A stretch of 6,902 bases of DNA from Burkholderiales bacterium (GTDB taxonomy: Bacteria; Pseudomonadota; Gammaproteobacteria; Burkholderiales; Burkholderiaceae_C), in assembly GCA_025352345.1 (NCBI GenBank), contig JANXTP010000392.1, positions 1 to 6,902 of the forward strand, written 5' to 3'. The position numbers and the translations under genes were made by a program. The notes beneath the pieces are model-generated. The model was given only the letters and a program-made list of their open reading frames with translations, did no database searches and was not told the origin of the DNA. This document shows positions 1 through 5,403 of this stretch, piece by piece. The first letter of the stretch is position 1. The number at the start of each line of letters is the position of its first letter.

Positions 1-131
1 TTTTCCACGCGCACCTGCCGCTTGGGCACGGCAAGCCTCACGATATCGCTCGCGCAGCCCGCGGCGCGGTCGGCGAGACGTCGGGACAGCGTCCAGACCT
101 CTGGCGCGAGCACCCGGGCGGCAGAGACCAT
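1..131 (-). CDS. Possible 5' part of an unrecognised gene, cut by the window edge
   Basis: From an ATG at 131-129 the minus strand stays open to the left edge, giving 43 codons and continuing outside. The translation begins MVSAARVLAPEVWTLSRRL and has mostly G or C third positions, as expected for coding DNA here. The frame could also start at a GTG at 200-198, since the next in-frame stop lies just upstream of that. I recognise no family or motif. No convincing ribosome binding site precedes either start. The opposite strand is also open here (frame 1, stop at 136-138), so the strand is not certain. The ATG lies exactly where the LivH-like similarity at 132-163 ends, in a different frame, which suggests a rearrangement joint. 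Treat this as a weak hypothetical call. Confidence 0.28.
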   Translation of the reverse strand, partial: MVSAARVLAPEVWTLSRRLADRAAGCASDIVRLAVPKRQVRVE

Positions 132-163
132 CCGTTGATGAGCTGCTGGATGAAGGTGTCCAT
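132..163 (-). pseudogene. Fragment matching the start of a LivH-type ABC permease gene
   Basis: On the minus strand an ATG at 163-161 opens the peptide MDTFIQQLING, then W. From memory, many betaproteobacterial LivH permeases (inner-membrane subunits of branched-chain amino-acid ABC importers) begin MD-x-FIQQ-x-ING followed by LVLGS and a hydrophobic helix. Here the match stops after about 32 bp. The same frame then gives an arginine-, proline- and serine-rich tail with no membrane helix and stops at 38. A GAGGA lies about 13 nt before the ATG, farther than a normal ribosome binding site. The simplest reading is the broken 5' end of a livH gene. Chance resemblance of a short peptide is the alternative. 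Confidence 0.33.
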
Positions 164-335
164 CGGGGGAAATCGGTCCTCGGCTGTCGATGCGGTGCAC
201 GGAAACTCACTGACGAGGTCGCGCAAGTTGCGTGCCTCGCGCGGCGTGCGAAGTGTCGCCGAAGAATGGGCGGTGGCCGAGCGTGCCGCGCGCGCTGCGC
301 TGAGTCTGGGCTATTCTTTTCCAGCGCGTTCAACC

Positions 336-340
336 GGAGG
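336..340 (+). promoter_or_regulatory. Ribosome binding site fixing a GTG start
   Basis: GGAGG sits 5 nt before the GTG at 346. An in-frame stop at 301-303 and the absence of other usable start codons make this GTG the only supported start for the small membrane protein. Confidence 0.7.
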
Positions 341-345
341 CCGAC

Positions 346-552
346 GTGAAGGACGATTACAAGAAGAAATCGAGCATCGCACTCGGCATCGTGCTGATTG
401 CGCTGGTGTCGATCATGGAAACCTGGATGGCCGACCACCGGCTGCCGAATCCGGCGTCGCCCATCGTCTGGTCGGTGCTGGGCACGGTAGCCTTGGTGGC
501 CTTCGGCTTCTTCTGCTGGTTCCGGGCGAAGGCGAATCAGGCGCCGGACTGA
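346..552 (+). CDS. Small two-helix membrane protein, function unknown
   Basis: This 68-residue protein starts at GTG behind a GGAGG. Residues 1-8 are strongly charged (MKDDYKKK). A first hydrophobic helix covers about 10-27, a polar linker with HRLPNPASP covers about 29-39, and a second helix covers about 39-59 and ends in an aromatic patch (FGFFCWF). A short basic/polar tail (RAKANQAPD) follows. The hairpin shape and positive tail suggest insertion in the inner membrane with both ends in the cytoplasm. I do not recognise the family and see no catalytic motif. The gene is convergent with the cyclase operon, with 18 bp between the stop codons, so it is not part of that operon. No clear promoter was found; a TATTCT at 312-317 lacks a partner -35 box. 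Confidence 0.75.
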   Translation: MKDDYKKKSSIALGIVLIALVSIMETWMADHRLPNPASPIVWSVLGTVALVAFGFFCWFRAKANQAPD

Positions 553-570
553 CCGTCGAGTCGAGGCGGG

Positions 571-2316
571 TCAGCCGATCAGCGTGCGGTTCTTGCCAGC
601 GCGCTTGGCCTGGTACAGCGCGACGTCGGCGCGCTCCAGCGCCTCCTCGATTCGTTCGCCCACGCGGAAGGCCGTGACACCAGCCGAGAAGGTCACAAAA
701 ACCTGCTTGTTCTCATGCATAAACAGGCCGCTGGTCAGCTCACGCTGCAGCCGGGTCAGGATCTGCTGGCCTTCGTCGACAGGCGTATCCGGCAGCAGCA
801 CCGCGAACTCCTCGCCGCCGTAGCGGGCCACCACATCGCTCGGCCGCAAGGTCTTGGACACCATCGCCGCCAGCGCTTTCAGCGCCTCGTCGCCCGCGGC
901 GTGGCCGAGGTCGTCGTTCAGGCGCTTGAAGTTGTCGATGTCGAGCAGGCCGATCGCCAAGCCACCCAAGCTTGGCGCGGCGGCCCCCGCAGGGTCGTCA
1001 CCCGCGCTGCGCTGCAAACGCGCGCATTCAACCTCGAAGGCCTGCAACAGGCCACGTCGGTTGGCGATCTGGGTCAGCTGGTCGGTGGACACCTCGTCGG
1101 ACAGTCGGCGCAGTTCGCCCTCGAGCTCGTTGACGCGCTGCGACAGGTCGCTGGCGCGCGCGTGCTCGTCGTGCAAACGGCGTTGGGTTTGGTCGACCAG
1201 GCCCTGCACGGTGCGGCTTTCCTCGACCATCTCGCGCACCGCGCCGGCCAGGCTTTCGAGTGTGTCGGCGCGCTCGATCACATCGGCATAGCGGCCCACG
1301 CTCTCATGGAATCGCCCGGTCTGCGAGCCCAGGGCATCGAGCTCACTGAGCATGCGGTTGATCAGCTGCTTCAGCGCGTCGCGCGCACCGTCGCGTTCGC
1401 TGCGCAGCTCGGCCTGCTTGACGCGAGTGCTGCGCAGCAACTCGCTGACCGACTTGATGCCGCGGGCGGTCAGGCCTTCTTCGACCGTCAGCCGCATCGC
1501 ATCGCACTGGCCCTGCGCCCAACTGTCGTCCTCGGCCAGATCGGTCAGGCTGGCGGTCAATTCAACGCACAAGCCGCTGATCTGCTCGAACAGGTGGTCG
1601 CGGTGCTGCAGCACCCAATCGGCGCGTTCGCACAGGCCTTCGACTTCGCTGGCCGTGGCTGCACTGGCACCGTCACTCTGGATGCGCTGCGCGGCCTGCG
1701 CGATGGCGGCGGCCAGATCAGCGTTGCTGTCTTTCGATGGCAAGGCGCGCACCACCGTCTGGCCGAGCGCGGCAACGACGCGGGGCGACGCATCGGGCGG
1801 GGCTTTGGCAAGCGCCGCAGTGATGGGTTCAACGCTGGCTGGCTCCGTGCTGTTGCTGGATTCAGGCGCTGCGACAGCGGCTTCGGCGAGGGCTTCGGGC
1901 ACTTCAGGCGCCGTGGCTGCGTCGACATGGCTGTCGGATTCCCAGTTGCCGACCAGCTGGCGCAGGCGCTGCTGCAGCCTGGCGGCATCGCCGCGGCTGC
2001 CGCTGAGCACGCGCTGCAGGCTGTCCTTCTTGCGCGCCAGCGTCCACTGCTTGCCGCCACGCTCGATGCCACGGACGATGCTCTCGATCAGCATGGCCAG
2101 CGAGTCGCCGCCGGCGGGCGTGACGCCCTGCTCGGACTGGTAGGCGCGGGCATAGTTGTCAGGGGTCGGTTCGAGCTTGTCCTGCGCCAATCGGCGCAAG
2201 GCCGCCTTAGCCAACTGCGTGGGACGCCCCTCGGCCGCGGAGGCTGCGTCGGGAAGCGCCGCGGTCGGTGCCGCGACAGCGACGCCGCCCTTGGCCGGCG
2301 GTGTCATGTTGCCCAT
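571..2316 (-). CDS. Soluble diguanylate cyclase (GGDEF domain, coiled-coil N-terminal region)
   Basis: This 581-residue protein is predicted to make c-di-GMP from two GTP. The GGDEF domain covers about 408-581. It has a DxLTxxxNR-like entry (TDQLTQIANR, 411-420), metal-site D459 in LLDIDNFK, N467, GHAAGD (471-476), the signature GGEEF (500-504) and an inhibitory-site motif RPSD (491-494) at the canonical five-residue distance. All catalytic positions are present. Residues about 30-125 form a helical module (LAKAALRRLAQDKLEPTPDNYARA) that I know from Burkholderiales cyclases. An Ala/Pro/Ser-rich linker (about 130-200) follows, then heptad-like helices from about 225 to 408 suited to dimerisation. 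There is no signal peptide or membrane segment. It is the last gene of the operon, 3 bp after the previous stop. The ATG at 2316 has no clear Shine-Dalgarno, so translation is probably coupled; the ATG three codons later is an alternative. Confidence 0.93.
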   Translation of the reverse strand: MGNMTPPAKGGVAVAAPTAALPDAASAAEGRPTQLAKAALRRLAQDKLEPTPDNYARAYQSEQGVTPAGGDSLAMLIESIVRGIERGGKQWTLARKKDSLQRVLSGSRGDAARLQQRLRQLVGNWESDSHVDAATAPEVPEALAEAAVAAPESSNSTEPASVEPITAALAKAPPDASPRVVAALGQTVVRALPSKDSNADLAAAIAQAAQRIQSDGASAATASEVEGLCERADWVLQHRDHLFEQISGLCVELTASLTDLAEDDSWAQGQCDAMRLTVEEGLTARGIKSVSELLRSTRVKQAELRSERDGARDALKQLINRMLSELDALGSQTGRFHESVGRYADVIERADTLESLAGAVREMVEESRTVQGLVDQTQRRLHDEHARASDLSQRVNELEGELRRLSDEVSTDQLTQIANRRGLLQAFEVECARLQRSAGDDPAGAAAPSLGGLAIGLLDIDNFKRLNDDLGHAAGDEALKALAAMVSKTLRPSDVVARYGGEEFAVLLPDTPVDEGQQILTRLQRELTSGLFMHENKQVFVTFSAGVTAFRVGERIEEALERADVALYQAKRAGKNRTLIG

Positions 2317-2319
2317 GGC

Positions 2320-4575
2320 TCAGCCCGCGTTGTTGGGCGTGCGGGCAGGCCGTGAGGCCATGCTGCGCGAGGGATCACTGGACACCTCGTCGGTCGCCAG
2401 ACCCACCCACGACGCGGTCTGGGGCAGCACGGTGCCTTCAAGCCAGGCCTGGATCTCGTCGGCCGGCTTGGGCTTGCTGAACAGGAAGCCCTGCATCACG
2501 CCGCAGCCCAGGCGGTGCAGCACCTCCATTTGGCGCAGGTTCTCGACACCTTCGGCGACCACGCGCAGGCCCAGCGAGCGCGCAAGCGCGATGATCGCGG
2601 TGACCACCGCCGAGCTTTGCGGCGTCATGCCCAGGTCGCGGATGAAGCCGCGGTCGATCTTCAATTCGCTGATCGGCAAGGTGGTCAGGTAGGCCAGCGA
2701 TGAATACCCGGTGCCGAAGTCGTCAATCGAGATTTCGACACCGATCTCGTTGAGCCGGTGCAGCGACGGGATCACGCTTTGCAGGTCCTTCATCAGCGAG
2801 TTCTCGGTGATCTCGAGCACCAGCGAATGGTGCGGCACCCCGTTGCTGACCACCGCCTCGTGGATCATCTCGACCAGATCGCCACGGTCGAACATCCGGC
2901 TGGGCAGGTTGACCGCGATCGAATCGGTGAAGCCGAAGGCGTCGAGCCAGACCCGCGCCTGGCGAGCCGCTTCGCGGATCGCCCATTCGCTGAGCGGGCG
3001 GATCAACCCGCTTTCCTCGGCCAGCGGGATGAAATCGATCGGCGGCACCAGCACATTGCCGCGCTGCCAGCGCATCAACGCTTCAACACCGACCATGCGG
3101 GCGCCGCGCACATCGATCTTCGGCTGGTAGTACAGCACCAGCTCGTTGCGCTCGATGGCCTTGTGCAAGGCGCTTTCGAGTTCAAGCTTCTCGCGCCCCT
3201 TGCCGGCCAGTTGCGGACGGTAGACGGTGGCGGCGTTGCGGCCCTGCGCCTTGACGGCGAACATCGCCACGTCGGAGTTGCGGATCAGCTCGGCGACGTT
3301 GTTGCCGTCGCGCGGGAAGAGCGCGATGCCGACCGAGGCGGTGACGAAGCATTCCTGGCCCGCCACATGGATCGGTGCGCGCATCTGCTCGAGCACGCGG
3401 GCGGCGACGATCTCGGCGTCGTGCTCGTCGATCACCTCGGGCAGCAGCGCGACGAACTCGTCGCCGCCGAGCCGGCACATCGCTTCCAGCGTGCGGAAGG
3501 CGCGCGTGCCCATCGAGTCGAGCAGGTTGTCGGTGACCTGGTCGGAGTGGCGCACGCACGAGCGCAGGCGACGCGCCACCTCGATCAGCAATTCATCGCC
3601 GGCGCCGTGGCCCAGCGTGTCGTTGATGACCTTGAAGCGGTCCAGGTCGATCACCAGCAGGCCGACCTGGTGACCCATGCGGCGTGCCGCGTCGAGCGCA
3701 CGCTCGGTGCGTTCGATCAGCTGGTTGCGGTTGGGCAGGCCTGTCAGCGAGTCGAAATTCGCCAGTTGGCGGATCTTGTGCTCGGCATTCCAGCGGTCCG
3801 TCACGTCCTGCACGATGCCGGTGTAGCCGACCAGCTGGCCGCGGTCGTTGAATTCCGGCGACGCCTCGGTGTGGATGATGTGCACCTGGCCATCGGGCAG
3901 CACCAGCGGAATGTCGCGTGTCAGGTTGCCCTGGCTTTGCAGAGTTTCCCTGAACAACGCACGTTTGCCGCGCCGTTCTTCCTTCGGCATCATCCGCAAC
4001 AGGTCACGGAATGGCAGCGAGGTGCCCGGGTCGAACTGGAAGACGCGCAAGGCTTCGGCCGAGAACGCCGGTTCCGGCGAGCCCACCTTCCATTCAAAGC
4101 TGCCCATCCGCGCCAGATCCTGCGCACGGGCCAGGCGGGACTGACTCAGTTCCAGCTCCAGCCGGGTGCGTGATGAGCGCAGCAGATAACGCAGGCGGCC
4201 GTCGAGCAGGCTCCACTGGTTGGACTTGACGAAGAAGTCGGTGGCGCCGGCCTCGTAGGCGCGGTTGATCGACGCATCATCGTCGAGGCCGGTCAGCATC
4301 AGCACCGGCAACGAGGCAAACGCGGCCATGCAGCGCAGTTGGCGGCAGGTCTCGAACCCATCCATGCCCGGCATCAACGCATCGAGCACGACGACGTCGG
4401 GCAGCCAGTCACGCAGCAGTTCGAGCGCACGCTCTCCACTGGCGGCCTCGGTGATCAGGAAGCCTCGCTCTCGCAGTGCGATCGAGGTCAGCAGCAGGTT
4501 GACTTCATCGTCGTCAACCAGCAGCACACGAGGCTGCGTCGTCGCGTCGTCGGCGGCGGGCAGGCTTGAATTCAT
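2320..4575 (-). CDS. Response regulator with REC-PAS-GGDEF-EAL domains (dual c-di-GMP enzyme)
   Basis: This 751-residue cytoplasmic protein probably makes and/or degrades c-di-GMP under phosphorylation control. REC covers about 16-135, with acidic D21-D23, phospho-acceptor D65 (VVVLDALMPG), T95 and K117. K117 is followed by Ser, not the usual Pro. A PAS fold covers about 150-262 (MGSFEWKV to YTGIVQDVTD). GGDEF covers about 272-453, with D310, N318, GHGAGD (322-327) and GGDEF (370-374) intact. EAL covers about 465-715, with E498 (VEAL), N556, the LEITEN glutamates 588/591, D618-D619 (DDFGTGYSS), K639, E675 and Q695, so the phosphodiesterase site looks complete. An insertion at about 348-367 separates RHSD (342-345) from GGDEF. 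The tail after 715 is low-complexity. The start is ATG 4575, whose ATGA overlaps the HPt stop. The frame stays open upstream, but that part lies over the HPt gene and is not REC-like. Confidence 0.95.
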   Translation of the reverse strand: MNSSLPAADDATTQPRVLLVDDDEVNLLLTSIALRERGFLITEAASGERALELLRDWLPDVVVLDALMPGMDGFETCRQLRCMAAFASLPVLMLTGLDDDASINRAYEAGATDFFVKSNQWSLLDGRLRYLLRSSRTRLELELSQSRLARAQDLARMGSFEWKVGSPEPAFSAEALRVFQFDPGTSLPFRDLLRMMPKEERRGKRALFRETLQSQGNLTRDIPLVLPDGQVHIIHTEASPEFNDRGQLVGYTGIVQDVTDRWNAEHKIRQLANFDSLTGLPNRNQLIERTERALDAARRMGHQVGLLVIDLDRFKVINDTLGHGAGDELLIEVARRLRSCVRHSDQVTDNLLDSMGTRAFRTLEAMCRLGGDEFVALLPEVIDEHDAEIVAARVLEQMRAPIHVAGQECFVTASVGIALFPRDGNNVAELIRNSDVAMFAVKAQGRNAATVYRPQLAGKGREKLELESALHKAIERNELVLYYQPKIDVRGARMVGVEALMRWQRGNVLVPPIDFIPLAEESGLIRPLSEWAIREAARQARVWLDAFGFTDSIAVNLPSRMFDRGDLVEMIHEAVVSNGVPHHSLVLEITENSLMKDLQSVIPSLHRLNEIGVEISIDDFGTGYSSLAYLTTLPISELKIDRGFIRDLGMTPQSSAVVTAIIALARSLGLRVVAEGVENLRQMEVLHRLGCGVMQGFLFSKPKPADEIQAWLEGTVLPQTASWVGLATDEVSSDPSRSMASRPARTPNNAG
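3475..3534 (-). other. Insertion inside the GGDEF domain between RxxD and GGDEF
   Basis: This region encodes residues 348-367 of the dual enzyme. In ordinary GGDEF domains the inhibitory RxxD is followed by five residues and then GGDEF. Here RHSD (342-345) and QV are followed by an additional stretch of about 19 residues, beginning TDNLLDSMG and ending LEAMC, before RLGGDEF resumes. A second, imperfect RxxE (RTLE, 361-364) falls at the canonical inhibitory-site spacing. The codons stay in frame and are ordinary for the gene. Confidence 0.7.
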
Positions 4576-5030
4576 GCCGCACCGGCGGGTGAGTCCGCGG
4601 CGGTCAGCTGGCGCAGCGCCTCCCGCACGGCCTGTGCCTCCGACAGGATCAGCTCGATGCCCGAAGCCGCAGCATCGAGCCGCGACTGGTGTGCCATCGC
4701 CTCGACTTCGGCGCATACCTTGGACAGTTGCACCGCGCCGATGGTGGCCGATGACGACTTCAGCGTGTGCGCGACCAGCCTCACACCGGCCGCATCCGCG
4801 GTGCTGCGGGCCTGCTCCAGTTGCGGCAGCAGTCGGTTCAGCGAGGTCTCGAAGGCTTGGAACACCCGTGTCAGCAAATGACTTTCTCCGGTCGGATCGA
4901 GTTCGCGCAGTCGGTTGATCGCTTCGGCATTGAGCACGTCTTGCGGTACGGCGACGCCGTCACCCGCATTGTCAACCGGCCCCGGCTCCACGGGTGGTGA
5001 CGTGGCGTGACGCACTGGCGCAGAACTCAT
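4572..5030 (-). CDS. Stand-alone HPt phosphotransfer protein
   Basis: This 152-residue cytoplasmic protein has a proline-rich, disordered-looking lead (1-28) and then a single HPt four-helix domain at about 32-143. The phospho-accepting histidine is H88 in AHTLKSSSATIGA, the typical HPt signature. There is no kinase, receiver or membrane segment. In phosphorelays such a protein carries phosphate between the REC domain of a hybrid kinase and a final response regulator. Its gene overlaps the REC-PAS-GGDEF-EAL gene by 4 bp (ATGA), so D65 of that protein is its most likely partner. No hybrid kinase lies in the window. The ATG at 5030 is supported by a GAGGG 7 nt upstream. It is the first confident gene of the three-gene operon. 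Confidence 0.9.
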   Translation of the reverse strand: MSSAPVRHATSPPVEPGPVDNAGDGVAVPQDVLNAEAINRLRELDPTGESHLLTRVFQAFETSLNRLLPQLEQARSTADAAGVRLVAHTLKSSSATIGAVQLSKVCAEVEAMAHQSRLDAAASGIELILSEAQAVREALRQLTAADSPAGAA

Positions 5031-5037
5031 CGCAGGG

Positions 5038-5042
5038 CCCTC
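5038..5042 (-). promoter_or_regulatory. Ribosome binding site of the HPt gene
   Basis: The minus strand reads GAGGG seven nucleotides before the ATG at 5030. It supports that start codon and is the only good Shine-Dalgarno in the three-gene operon. The two downstream genes rely on overlap or very close spacing. Confidence 0.55.
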
Positions 5043-5275
5043 GGCAGAACCATGGGAACAGACAGCGGTTGACGAATACAGGAGTGTGCCTCAGACGCCA
5101 GCGCCGTTGAAATGAGCCCCACCCGCCGTTTGCCTGGCCGCGCCACCAGCATGCGCGTCACGTCACACGGACTTGAATTCACGCGAGCCATCGCCCCACG
5201 GTCGTGCCAAAAAGTTTGCATGGAAAGCGGCCCGGGCAGGCCATCGTCGTTGGGTTGAGAAACACCGTGCTCGTG

Positions 5276-5302
5276 GTATCGGCCAAGCAACCGAGGACTT
5301 GA
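5276..5302 (-). promoter_or_regulatory. Candidate sigma-28 (FliA) flagellar promoter for the HPt operon
   Basis: The minus strand reads TCAAGTCC (5302-5295), then exactly 11 bp, then GCCGATAC (5283-5276). The established FliA consensus is TAAAGTTT-N11-GCCGATAA. The -10 half matches 7 of 8 bases, the -35 half 5 of 8, and the spacing is exact; TCAAG-type -35 boxes are common in Pseudomonas and betaproteobacterial FliA sites. Transcription would begin near 5268-5271 and run toward the HPt gene, giving a leader of about 240 nt. The site lies in the intergenic region on the correct strand, which makes chance less likely. This would place the c-di-GMP operon in the late flagellar regulon. Confidence 0.6.
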
Positions 5303-5315
5303 ATCCACCGTCACG

Positions 5316-5331
5316 GCCACGCTGGCGTGGC
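5316..5331. repeat. Perfect 7-bp-arm palindrome, possible operator
   Basis: GCCACGC-TG-GCGTGGC is a 16-bp dyad with a 2-bp centre. It lies 13 bp upstream of the -35 half of the FliA-like promoter and about 58 bp before the -10-like box of the kinase gene. Its size and position fit a dimeric regulator site serving either divergent gene, but no known regulator consensus is recognised. A dyad of this size can also arise by chance. Confidence 0.3.
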
Positions 5332-5389
5332 AGGCCACCCGAGCGCATCAGGCCGATTGTCGATGCGGCGCCTGCAGTTGCACGCTGCC

Positions 5390-5395
5390 TACAAT
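5390..5395 (+). promoter_or_regulatory. -10-like box for the histidine kinase gene
   Basis: TACAAT differs from the sigma-70 -10 consensus at one position and is preceded by TGCC. No good -35 is present at 16-18 bp. A start of transcription 7-9 bp downstream would fall at 5402-5404, at the ATG of the kinase gene itself, implying a leaderless or nearly leaderless mRNA. Confidence 0.35.
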
Positions 5396-5403
5396 CCGCT
5401 GTT

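Larger units (their letters stand above)
5031..5403. other. Divergent intergenic control region
   Basis: This 373-bp stretch lies between the HPt gene (minus) and the histidine kinase gene (plus). It holds the FliA-like promoter (5276-5302), the palindrome (5316-5331), a TACAAT box (5390-5395) and the HPt ribosome binding site (5038-5042). Minus-strand frames remain open across much of it, including one ending in an ATGA overlap with the HPt start, but none has a ribosome binding site or a recognisable protein. No tRNA or other RNA gene was seen. Confidence 0.6.

Noticed and set aside
549..574. Inverted repeat CTGACC/GGTCAG spanning both convergent stop codons
   Set aside because: The stem is only 6 bp with a 14-nt loop and has no T-tract on either side. 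It is too weak to call an intrinsic terminator.
135..677. A 180-codon open frame on the plus strand
   Set aside because: It overlaps both the small membrane protein in another frame and the end of the cyclase gene. The translation is Arg/Gly-rich and lacks any domain.
715..2355. A 546-codon open frame on the plus strand
   Set aside because: It is antisense to the diguanylate cyclase gene, whose GGEEF and other catalytic motifs are certain. High G+C at codon position 3 removes stops on the opposite strand.
2758..4173. A 471-codon open frame on the plus strand
   Set aside because: It lies fully antisense to the REC-PAS-GGDEF-EAL gene. The translation is His-, Gln- and Asp-rich with no recognisable fold, as expected for a mirror frame.
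4565..5181. CTTGAATTCA occurring at 4565-4574 and 5172-5181
   Set aside because: A 10-bp repeat is expected by chance several times in a window this size, and the flanks do not match.
5194..5210. Sigma-54-like site on the minus strand (TTGGCACG)
   Set aside because: The -24 half is perfect, but the -12 half reads TGGG instead of TTGC, so the essential GC is missing at the right spacing.
5255..5282. TTGAGA-N16-TATCGG as a sigma-70 promoter for the kinase
   Set aside because: The -10 half matches only three of six bases, and the site overlaps the much better FliA-type element on the other strand.
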